A stretch of DNA of 64,000 nt from Aedes albopictus. Its lineage: Eukaryota; Arthropoda; Insecta; Diptera; Culicidae. The stretch spans positions 28,855,047 through 28,919,046 of the forward strand of contig NC_085138.1 in the NCBI RefSeq assembly GCF_035046485.1. Reading direction: 5' to 3'. This document shows positions 58,201 through 64,000 of the stretch, piece by piece. Under the pieces are notes generated by a model that saw only the letters and a list, made by a program, of their open reading frames with translations, was not told the DNA's origin and made no database searches. Positions within the stretch are counted from its first letter, which is position 1, and each line of letters opens with the position of its first letter. Made by a program: the position numbers and the translations under genes.

Positions 58201-61200
58201 CGTTTTGAGCGCCCCTTTAGGCTCAACCGATTTTGCTCAAATTTTGAACGTAGCTTCTGGGAGTCCAAAACAACTGATTTAGGAGGTAAGACTTGGTATT
58301 TTTCGAAATTTTTGTTTTTCATATAAGTGTGGGCCACCTTAGTCTTGAGCTTCCGCCTTGTTAATTCCTCCCCACAGTCGCACATTATTTGAGGCCTACT
58401 GACTGACTAACGGAAGGGTGGTGAAATACACTAATCAACAGGGGGCCGAGATCAGTTAGATTGAACAACAAATTCGAGAGCGTCTTATGAAGGACGTCTA
58501 AATCTTATTCGCGATTCGTACACTTGAACTCAACCCATTCAGCGTTGCACGAAAGTGTCTGTTTCTGTTTTTTCAAAAAACCATGCTTTACCAGCATCTA
58601 TCATAACTCGATTCTTTTCACTGAATCGTACGTCGCTTGGAAATCAATCGACAGATGGTGCGTCTGCGAGTTGTACTCCAGACTCCAGGTATCGATATAG
58701 GATCAAGGAATTGGCATCCCTATCCCACCAATGCAATGTTTTCGTAGCCAGCATAACAGCGGCTCAAGCGTAGGGCTCAAACTGACAACCAATCTTTCAA
58801 CACAGCAGCATAATGTTAATGCGGGGTAAGAAAACAAGAAGACCATAACAGTCTCCTGTAGGATTTGTCGCAGAGTAAACGCATTTGATTACGAAAGCCA
58901 GCTTGGAATTTACAGACAAAAAACTCCTCCAACCTCTTGAACAAAGTTGTCTTCTCTTCATTCAACAAAGTGTCGATATATGCTCTCCCCAGTCGGCAGC
59001 TACCACCTTTTATTTGTCAGCAAATTATTCTTCTTCTCGGTTATTGCACATGACGGTAGACGGCGCTGTTTTTCTCCGCACGGGCGCACGCCGTCGAAAG
59101 TTTCGTAAAATTTTCGCATATCTTCTGCCTCATATTGCTGAGGTAATCTTTCCTCGGCTGTTTTCTCTTTCTTGTATAATTCCATTCGACAAATCCGGCT
59201 TCCGGCAATGCTTTTCTCATCCGTCAACTTCTGGCGCTTCTTATCGAACTATTTAGATCGGGATCTGGATGGGGGGCTTCAAGGGCGCTTTTCGAGGGTT
59301 TTAGAGAATCTCAGGTGCGTTACAGAGGTCCGAGAGAGCTTCAGAAGGTTTTCAGAGACATTTCAGGAAATTTCAGAGGATTTTTAGGGGGTTCCGATTG
59401 CGTTATAGGGGTGTTTTCGGGGGTTTCGAAGGTTCTAGATGCATTACAGGTGGTCCGAAGGGGCTTCAGGGGGCTTTCGGTAGTATTTCAGAGGATTTTT
59501 AGCTAGTTTAGGCGTTTCCGGGGGTTTCGGAGGGTATCAGGTGGGTTACAGAGGGTCCGAGAGGGGGCTTCAGGCGGTTTTCGGTGGCAAAAAAGTTTCA
59601 GATGATTTTCGGAAGGCTTCGGAGGCGTTACAGAAGTTTTTTTAGAAGCTTTCGGAGAGTCTTAGGTTCGTTACATGTGGTTCGAGGGGCTTCAGGAGGT
59701 TTTCGGTGGTATTTCAGGAAGTATCAGAAGTTTTTAAGCGAATTTCGGAAGCATTACAGGGACGTTTTTGGGGGTTTCGGAGAGCTTCGACAATAGTCCA
59801 GGACGCCTTTACATCGCGAAGCCTATCAGTGTTCATTAATGCCTGTTGATCACCTCCCTATTTCGTGTTGAATGGACTGTACTTGCTTGCTTTCCACATT
59901 TGTTAGAGAGCTTTACTGCCGGTGGACGCATAAATGTCCCATGTGCAAAAGCAGACAATCGAGAAAATCGCGTCCAAAGTTCGAAAAAAGTAAATTGCCT
60001 CACCTATGAAGTATTAGTGCTGAATCGTGTTCTAACATCAACCAATTTTGAATTTGAGCACTAATTTTTGTTTTGGAGCGATTTTATAGTTCCATAGGAT
60101 TTCCAATGAAACGTGACGCTTATGCGCTTACCGTCAAACGGGGTGACTTGCAACACTTTTCAGCTTCAATTAATAAAAAATGTTGGTTAAACTCAATTTT
60201 AAAATTCAAACTATTTGTAATAGTTTTAATAGCCGGCCCCTCTATAAAATAGAGTGAACAAGTTATAGATTGATTTATTTTTTCATGTTGAAAAAGCCAA
60301 ATAAGGTCGTTTTTGATACAAAACGTCGTGCGGGGTGACTTGCAACACCCAAAGTAAATCCCTTTTCAAACACGCAAATATTAATTTTTAGTTTCAAGCA
60401 TATTTGATAAGTATTCTTGCTACTATTGTGATATCGTTTGGGCTGACATACTTATTTTTGTATTTGTTTTTACATAGGAAATTGAATTGTGAATTTTTAT
60501 ATGGAAATATTGGGCTCAAAAACACCAAGTTACTAATTGTTAATTTAACATAAGTTTTAATGTATTTTTCAGTTCATATGATGATCCTTCAGACTTTTGC
60601 TGGTGAATTTTTAGTTAAACAACAATATTTCGTTTTTCTGGACTTTAAATTGTTAAGAAAATGAGTGTTGCAAGTCACCCCGTCTAGGTACAATATTTCA
60701 AAACATATGAATATAACAAAGATATTGTAAATAATATTTTTATAAAGTAAAATGGAAATTCATATAGCTCATTATGTATAGAATCCGCATATACAATATT
60801 ATTTTTGGGAAATTTGGTTTTCATTGTTTTGCAGGCAACGATTTGAGGCTCACGTTTTTGTTACTTTTTGAGACTAATGTTATTTAAATTTATGAATATT
60901 TTGTTGGAACTATTTTCATAAAAGTAAAAATCGTGGCTACTACCATCAGGGTACCAGATTCCGCTCATCTAAGGCCAGTTTTGCAGAAAAACATCATCTG
61001 TTAAATGACTGGTAAGCCAATTTGTAATGTTTTTGCATTTTAAGTTAGTTTAATCTAAGTACAATCAGATACAAAACAAGACTTATGTAGAACTTTTCAT
61101 AAAAATATGATTTAATTACAATTTGTGTGAGACCAAAGTGGTCCTAATTCCGCTCACGGACAAATGTATGCCATCTTTTAAATAGACTTTTGCGGAAAAG

Positions 61201-64000
61201 TGAATTATTTTTGCAACTCTATGTTTTTACAATTATTTTTTCCTGTTCAGCGGGAGTGTATAATAGTGATTAATAGGGACAATGGAAATTCGCGATTTCG
61301 CGGAAGCCGCGAAATCCGCGAAATTGGACTATGGCCGCGAAATTTGAGAAATTGCGCGAATTGCCGCGAAATTAGGTAAAATTGTAAAAATACCCTGCAA
61401 ATTTCGATCAATTTTAAATATTTTAGTATAAATTGACTGATAACTGTAGACAGTGTAAAGTTAGTTACGAGTTTATGACATATTAGACAGTATGCTTGGT
61501 TATACTTTTTATCAAATTTGTTGCTTTTTGGGGGGAATTTATGATTACGCCTCACAAAACAAAGTAAATCATTCATATGACATGCAAATTTGGAGTTTTT
61601 TTCAACAAAACGGTCAAAAATATGAGACCGCGAAATTGCCGCGAAATTCACAATAGTAGTCCGCGAAATTTAAGAAATTTTGCCGCGAATTTCCATTGTC
61701 CCTAGTGATTAAATACAATGTGTACTAAAATCGACAGTTTTTACGATTTTCACGTATTTTTTTGCGTGAGCGGTTATTGGAACACATAAAATTTCCTACA
61801 GTTTTTTTGGGTCCAATAGCCGCTCAAAAAATTTCACTGTTTTGTTTTTAAAATTTATGTTATTTGGTAAATATTGCATAAAATGGCTTTGCTCTCATAT
61901 AATTTATATTGTCCAAGAATATCAGCGACGAAAAGGGGGTATTTATGCGTGAAAACTTGATTTTTGCAACAGTGAGCGGCTATTGGGTCATGAGCGGCTA
62001 CTGGTACACTGACGGTACTCAGATAGCATGTGCACTTCATAGTTCAACTGAGTTTTGGTATGTAAATGTTCGATTTTTATCTTTTGTTGATAAACATAGA
62101 CAGAAGACATCAAGTGTTGCAAGTCACCCCGTTTGACGGTATGTAACTTCTAAAAATGTTACAAATCGGCCTTGCATTTTTTCAACAATTTTCGGAACAA
62201 AGTACCTATTTCTATTCCCCCATATGATAGTACCCCAGGGTACATGATCATGGGCTGCAAAATCTCAATATTGCCATGCACATGGGACAATTATGCTTCC
62301 AGCGGCAGTTTAGTTCTAGATACACACATTGTCCACGCAGAAAAGCTTACTGCTACAAGGGAGTTTCCGGAGACCTTTCAGTAAGTTTCAGAGACGTTAC
62401 AGGGGCGTTTTTGGGGATTTCGGTGAGTCTCAGGTGCGAGTGGTCCGAGGGAGGTACAGGGGGTATTCAGAGGTATTTCTGGGGATTCCGCAGGCGTTCC
62501 CGGGGCTTTAGGAGGATCAAAAAGGTTTTAAGCATTTCAGGAAGTTTCAAAAGATGTTCTGTGTGTTTCAGAGGCGTACAGGGTCGTTTTCGGGTGTTTA
62601 GGAGGGCTTAGGTGTGTTACAGAGCGTTCGAGGGGGCTACAGGCATTTCAGGAAGTTTTCAGTGGCACAATGATCGTTTTGGCATTTCAAAGGATTATCA
62701 GCGGGTCACAGAGAAGTATTAAGAGATTCCGGAGGTTCTCAGGACCAAGGATGGGAATACTCACTTGCAAAGAGTTACATTCACGTCACTTGGTATTTTG
62801 TAAGCTCAGAAGCGTGCATAAAAAAACGATGTATGGATGACTTTTGCCTTGTGGTTTGCTGAATAGAGTAGGAATCATCGCACACGCATACTAATGTCGT
62901 GACAGACCTGCGAAAGCAACTCTCCACGAGGTGAGTCTAATTTCCTCCCTAATGACTTCATTTGGCAAACTTTTTGATAAAACCACAAGGCTAAAATCGT
63001 CCACACAGAAAGATCGATGTACACAGAGCAAGGAGTAACTTTCACGCAGCGATCAAAAAGACAAAAGATTTCATGCAAACTTGTGTAACACCGGATCAGC
63101 ACATTTTTTGTGCTGATCCAGTCGTACGCAAATATGAGTGTCTTTTCGCAAGTTACTCATTCGCTGTGTACTTTCGTTTAAGGGTGCATACACCTTTTTT
63201 TATTGCACGCTTCTGAGCTGTGTTCCCATCCTTGCTCAGGACTCAGAGTCGTTACAGGAGGCTTTGAGAAAGCTTGAGAGGCCTACAGTATTTGAAAACA
63301 TTTTGGATTACTGCTCTCAGATGAGCTTCAGGAGGATTTCAGAGGGGTTTTAAAGAGTTTCATACTCAATGTAGTTCTTGGAAACATTGAACTCATCACT
63401 TGCAGTACATAGTTCAGGACTTAGGTTGTCGTCCTACAGTGATTTCTTACCACTCAGTCAGTTTCTGGCGGTATTCATCTGTCATACCTTCTGCTGAGAA
63501 GCGCTGTATATTGAATCGCAATGGTCGCTGAGTTCTAATGTATAAACGAGATATTGATCTGAGCCGATGTTTGATCCTATGAACAAAATAGAATTTATGT
63601 CATTAAAACAGTTGCTCATCTATCCATTGCAGATTCCGCCGAGGATTCCGACCTGGAGACGAAAGAATGGGAAAATCAACAGATTCGCAAGGGAGTTACC
63701 GGCGCCCAGTTGGTATCCGCTCACCAGGAATCGGTCATCTCGCAGTACATGATCCAGGGTTACAGTCAGTCCTATCAGTCCAACGAAGACGATAGTATCC
63801 TATCGACGGGTGCCCTTCTGGAGCAAGCGTACGCCAAAACGTCCGGTCTGACGAAGGCCAGCACCAAGGCTGCTTCTGCCGGGCTCATTGCGCGAGTTGC
63901 TACAGCCGGAAAAGACCAGAAGGCATCCGGTCCCCGAATGCCGCAGGAGATCCTGAAACAGCTGAATGAGAAACTCCAAACCACAAAGGAACTTAATTTC
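42898..64000 (+). CDS. PAXBP1: PAXBP1/GCFC-family protein (N-terminal half, 5 exons)
   Basis: Exons are 42898-43228, 50373-50680, 53668-53914, 53970-54146 and 63633-64000. All junctions are GT-AG and phase-consistent, giving 477 codons open to the window edge. Family members (PAXBP1/GCFC1, related to TFIP11 partners) are nuclear proteins linked to transcription and spliceosome disassembly. Recognition rests on the N-terminus MSLFRKPKKPIQRRV, acidic DDDDEEGG, the lysine/serine-rich low-complexity part, SLLSFDDEEGE, IFQVKKTSQSKKVMK, EIRTDDFV, KPDNFKMYLENGVIPDAAMI, HAARKRRQKARE, DFIPVDE and ETKEWENQQIRKGV, then VISQYMIQGY. The C-terminal GCFC domain lies beyond the window. The introns are 7144, 2987, 55 and 9486 bp; the large ones are filled with mobile elements, but no exon is damaged. 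Confidence 0.9.
43883..44063. mobile_element. MITE with TAATAMACTATAGAGG ends (intron 1)
   Basis: About 181 bp with inverted ends TAATAAACTATAGAGGAAG and CGTCCTCTATAGTGTATTA. The similarity extends a few bases outward (AATAGAG). Non-coding. Confidence 0.75.
44512..44850. mobile_element. Element rich in CCTATAGTGGACC words (intron 1)
   Basis: The word CCTATAGTGGACC or its complement occurs around 44516 (variant), 44545, 44571, 44622 and 44651 (variant). The middle contains CCCCATTTGATTTCC, like the core of the satellite MITEs. It is probably a decayed or nested MITE; its borders are uncertain. Confidence 0.5.
45088..45238. mobile_element. MITE with GTACACAGGGTCAAATATTTG ends (intron 1)
   Basis: About 150 bp with inverted ends AAGTACACAGGGTCAAATA and TATTTGACCCTGTGTACT, and GTTTGA repeats inside. 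It is a relative of the MITE in the palindrome spacer (11889-12000). Confidence 0.8.
45960..46343. mobile_element. TACACGG-ended element (intron 1)
   Basis: The ends are TACACGGAGAAATCAAACTA and TAGTTTGGCGGTTCCGTGTA, with several CAAATTTGGGT/ACCCAAAATT words. It is the same family as the element at 35448-40448. Confidence 0.7.
46342..46619. mobile_element. Foldback element, diverged TGTAGGG family (intron 1)
   Basis: The ends are TAGGATATGGGATCATTTGG and CCAAATGGTCCCAGATCCTA. It shares TGACTGAGTTATAGC with the copies at 8327 and 33299. Confidence 0.65.
47067..47249 (+). pseudogene. Small GC-rich coding-like fragment, unidentified (intron 1)
   Basis: An open stretch of about 60 codons without an ATG at its 5' end (first codon GTG). 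It encodes a basic, helical-looking peptide with LQKQFRQKVHTVYKAYVRGL, ARFERSWQRIQDKRDNIYLS and a TAA stop. It is much richer in GC than the AT-rich surroundings. A degenerate duplicate of its 3' end (GGTCTGGATCATGATTC) follows at about 47413. It may be a decayed exon or transposon fragment; I do not recognise it. Confidence 0.3.
48183..49268 (-). mobile_element. 5'-truncated RTE-like non-LTR retrotransposon
   Basis: Flanked by the 12-bp duplication CAGAGAAAAGTA (48171-48182 and 49269-49280). The 3' end on the minus strand finishes with GGTAAGGTAAGGTAAGGTA-type short tandem repeats instead of poly(A), as in RTE-clade elements. Only the C-terminal half of the reverse transcriptase region remains. 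Confidence 0.85.
48202..49251 (-). CDS. Reverse transcriptase C-terminal fragment (RTE-like LINE)
   Basis: 349-aa open frame. It has GLRQGDGLSCLLFNIALEGV, the catalytic LLGFADDIDII, VNVSKTKYM, FVYLGSLVTADNDTSREI, LYGHETWTL and a C-terminal region with RLRWAGHVIRM and RWVDQVEDDLRTL, all typical of RTE/related insect non-LTR polymerases. The endonuclease and N-terminal fingers are lost by 5' truncation, so it cannot transpose by itself. The intact frame implies a fairly recent insertion. Confidence 0.85.
   Translation of the reverse strand: MHEYGFPDKLIRLIKATMDRVICVVRVSGTLSSPFESRRGLRQGDGLSCLLFNIALEGVIRRAGINTSGTIFTKSVQLLGFADDIDIIARKFETMAETYIRLKSEARRIGLVINVSKTKYMMAKGSREESPRPPPRIHIDGDEIEAVEEFVYLGSLVTADNDTSREIQRRIVAGNRAYFGLRRTLRSNKVRRNTKLTIYKTLIRPVVLYGHETWTLRAEDQRALGVFERKVLRTIYGGVQMEDGTWRRRMNHELHQLLGEPTIVHTAKIGRLRWAGHVIRMSDSNPTKMVLESHPTGTRRRGAQRARWVDQVEDDLRTLRRVRNWRQTAMDRVEWRRLLCTAEATPALA
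49851..50233 (-). mobile_element. tRNA-headed SINE (intron 1)
   Basis: On the minus strand it starts GGCCGGGGGCGTGGCGCAAT and has an A box (TGGCGCAATTGGTCA), a CAT anticodon in TTGCTTCATAAGCA and a B box (GGTTCGATCCC). About 310 bp of tRNA-unrelated body follow, ending in ACAAAAAAAGC. This is Aedes SINE architecture of the Feilai type; the exact family is not assigned. Confidence 0.75.
50373..50680 (+). CDS. PAXBP1: PAXBP1-like exon 2
   Basis: Acceptor ACACGCAG, donor GACTTTGTG|GTAAGG, ends in phase 0. It encodes EEGEIFQVKKTSQSKKV, a serine-rich low-complexity segment and EIRTDDFV. Confidence 0.93.
50681..53667. other. Intron 2 of the PAXBP1-like gene
   Basis: From about 51180 to 53350 it is a degenerate pyrimidine-rich satellite with TTCTTCAAGGATTC- and TTCCTCAGGAATT-type words, related to but more decayed than the array at 35890-39240. 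No clear gene or complete mobile element was recognised. The small open frames follow the repeat. Confidence 0.6.
53668..53914 (+). CDS. PAXBP1: PAXBP1-like exon 3
   Basis: Acceptor CTATTTTAG, donor GAGCAAG|GTTGGT, ends in phase 1. It encodes LVVKKSDPN, an acidic SSEEEEEDESAGE run and KPDNFKMYLENGVIPDAAMI. Confidence 0.93.
53970..54146 (+). CDS. PAXBP1: PAXBP1-like exon 4
   Basis: Follows a 55-bp intron (acceptor CATTTTCAG). It encodes GDFIPVDEPKEDKSKKR, an acidic stretch and AAITGAKEREERREQFYSV. The donor is GAGAAG|GTGAGT. Confidence 0.93.
54823..55215 (-). repeat. BEL/Pao 3' LTR
   Basis: 393 bp, beginning TGTTCGGATAGTTTTCCC and ending GATGTCGTAACA on the + strand. It is identical to the 5' LTR in the stretches compared. 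The polyprotein stop lies inside it. Confidence 0.9.
55089..57374 (-). CDS. BEL/Pao Gag-protease polyprotein, truncated
   Basis: The open frame extends into the 5' LTR without an ATG; the first plausible ATG is near 57374 (MIDLEKLPCDDG). It contains a long coiled coil rich in E/K/R (SRRRMDQELDIEIQIKRKE) and a DUF1759-type gag region (FCGKTEEWPLFYGAYQAS). It then has the A17/DUF1758 retropepsin LLDEGSSVSLVEKGLADKLG and the conserved IRGLPISSY and ILIGVNNIHLF, ending soon after KCKLGWTVYGP. An unrelated basic C-terminus follows, running into the 3' LTR. The polymerase half is deleted. The surviving frame has no stops. Confidence 0.8.
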   Translation of the reverse strand: MIDLEKLPCDDGSIERSENMDGCTSDYSDVQAVMKRCFENNNKSDRALVLGEKLEALEESRRRMDQELDIEIQIKRKEMELRLEIEKKRLMSEKKFREKQEEEEKLLQENILRERKYQLDRMKANQRSFLDNLKKLDAKITKLKTKTKRVALGRQFEDEDDSDTEDSEVEDNKYIKKQSSDKGKHFKLSQHGLGRPQCVPTKAQLAARSGMSKALPTFCGKTEEWPLFYGAYQASNEACGYTDVENLVRLQACLKGPALDMVRGQLILPKSVPRVIEKLHQLFGRPEQLLQSHLDKIRSLKPPEANNLAGFIPFGTVVEQLCEHLEAAEIRQHLINPLLIQELVDKLPHSDKRGWVRFKRRSKKVSLRTFTDFVSEIVSEACEANVKIEYNFAHDYRLDSLPANTESLPATVMEVDDGENEDSHPDEWKDSNPCEETPLQQRGDAVETSGHIRTNTKVLFRMVPVHLHYGEKTVRTLALLDEGSSVSLVEKGLADKLGVHGVHEKLTIEWTAGIGRIEKDSKRMDLWISGDKKDEQLFIESVHTVEKLKLPAQSLNAVKLSQQYQHIRGLPISSYSGRPEILIGVNNIHLFAPIDSRIRGAAEPIAVKCKLGWTVYGPGQEHPVDQSRHLGFHKRASEDNFNGGYGNSTATEKQNEEGKVHKPVHKENTKSMFKRISGKDNSKGKEQEQNQIVCKRNAMSEECDGKSRAACITGSYGLGLVTTSQKGMTVPVGNQCSNRRNGFELRKNENVNERMKQNKSR
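57432..57824 (-). repeat. BEL/Pao 5' LTR
   Basis: Second copy of the 393-bp LTR. The internal region begins on its left side. Confidence 0.9.
58350..59240. other. Intron 4 stretch without recognisable content
   Basis: Ordinary AT-rich intronic sequence. Short open frames on both strands have no family resemblance. I see no complete mobile element or RNA gene here. Confidence 0.5.
59245..59810. repeat. Degenerate GGTTTTCGG/GGGGCTTCAG repeat (intron 4)
   Basis: Repeating words such as GAGGGGCTTCAGGAGGTTTT, TTTCAGAGGATTTTTAG and GCGTTACAG. The same repeat resumes at 62360-62737 and 63243-63350. Confidence 0.65.
60129..62141. mobile_element. 2.0-kb element with TACCGTCAAACGGGGTGACT ends (intron 4)
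   Basis: Perfect inverted ends of about 30 bp beginning TACCGTCAAACGGGGTGACT (60129 and, inverted, 62141), probably with a TA target duplication. An internal inverted pair with GGGGTGACTTGCAACAC lies at about 60333 and 60665. The interior holds a separate MITE (61274-61704) and several GTGAGCGGYTATTGG words (61766, 61809 inverted, 61972). No long credible coding frame. Confidence 0.75.
61274..61704. mobile_element. hAT-like MITE, 8-bp duplication GTGATTAA
   Basis: The ends are TAGGGACAATGGAAATTCGC and its perfect inverse. GTGATTAA flanks at 61266-61273 and 61705-61712. The subterminal word CCGCGAAATT recurs many times on both sides. The 134-aa frame overlapping it is fortuitous. Confidence 0.88.
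62360..63350. repeat. Degenerate GGTTTTCGG-type repeat interrupted by a MITE
   Basis: Repeat words such as TTTCAGAGACGTTACAGGGG and GGGCTTTAGGAGG at 62360-62737 and again at 63243-63350. It belongs to the family at 59245-59810 and is interrupted by the MITE at 62746-63234. Confidence 0.6.
62746..63234. mobile_element. hAT-like MITE, 8-bp duplication CTCAGGAC
   Basis: 489 bp with inverted ends CAAGGATGGGAA and TTCCCATCCTTG, and with CTCAGAAGCGTGCA in both arms. CTCAGGAC flanks at 62738-62745 and 63235-63242. An internal hairpin GATCAGCACA/TGTGCTGATC around a T-run lies at about 63095-63118. Non-coding. Confidence 0.88.
63633..64000 (+). CDS. PAXBP1: PAXBP1-like exon 5 (runs off the window)
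   Basis: Acceptor CCATTGCAG; the phase matches exon 4. It encodes DSAEDSDLETKEWENQQI, RKGVTGAQLVSAHQESVISQ and a helical QLNEKLQTTKELN at the window end, with no stop. Confidence 0.93.

Larger units (their letters stand above)
54582..58341. mobile_element. Foldback hAT-like element interrupted by BEL/Pao (intron 4)
   Basis: The ends are TARGGTGGCCCACACTTATA and its complement, with inverted arms of about 240 bp. The flanking duplication is GTCTTGAG at 54574-54581 and 58342-58349. The left arm (54582-54822) matches the right arm (about 58098-58341). Between them lies a second long inverted pair (57831-58105, CTTTGGTATTACTGTAGGTG). The BEL/Pao provirus sits at the junction. Confidence 0.85.

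Noticed and set aside
61247..61651. 134-aa minus-strand frame
   Set aside because: It lies almost wholly inside a MITE with perfect inverted ends and an 8-bp duplication, and is low-complexity.

Overview
This is eukaryotic DNA, almost certainly from a culicine (Aedes-like) mosquito. The evidence is two insect-type spliced host genes, introns of up to about 9.5 kb, dense nested transposons (Ty1/copia, BEL/Pao, an RTE-like LINE, a tRNA-headed SINE, many hAT-like and foldback MITEs) and long degenerate satellites. The species call is inference.

Layout. (1) 1-23480 is one giant palindrome. The left arm (1-11373, running off the window) and the right arm (12002-23480) are near-identical inverted copies around a 628-bp spacer. 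Each arm holds a 105-bp minisatellite of about 34-35 units with three MITEs, a fourth MITE, a decayed spliced gene of unknown function, a foldback element and a decayed zinc-finger-like gene. The arms differ by one 105-bp unit and a few single bases. Both arms stop, at the spacer, exactly on the transposon terminus CGAGGGGGG. (2) 23481-26421 holds repeats of a perfect GTGGCAACTATATTGCCAC palindrome, small MITEs and degenerate repeats. (3) 26422-35429 is a deep nest: an old copia gag is split by a 7.6-kb CGAGGGGGG element (8-bp duplication CCGGGAAG), which itself carries an intact copia provirus (27175-31893, identical-looking LTRs) and a hAT-like MITE. (4) 35448-40448 is a TACACGG-ended element split by a 4.6-kb hAT-like element (8-bp duplication GCGTCGGT). 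The cargo of that hAT-like element is a 3.3-kb degenerate satellite that flips orientation midway, and it contains a further small CGAGGGGG element.

(5) 40685-42151 is the mitochondrial pyrimidine-synthesis gene dihydroorotate dehydrogenase (3 exons, 395 aa, complete). (6) 42898-64000 is the 5' half of a PAXBP1/GCFC-family gene on the + strand: five exons, 477 codons, continuing past the window. Its introns are loaded with transposons: a 5'-truncated RTE-like LINE and a SINE in intron 1, a foldback element interrupted by an internally deleted BEL/Pao element in intron 4, and several MITEs with clear duplications.

The two host genes are ordinary. The most notable features are the giant palindrome, its exact coincidence with transposon ends, and the CGAGGGGG family with 8-bp duplications that carries an unrecognised gene. 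No CRISPR, rRNA or authentic tRNA gene was seen.
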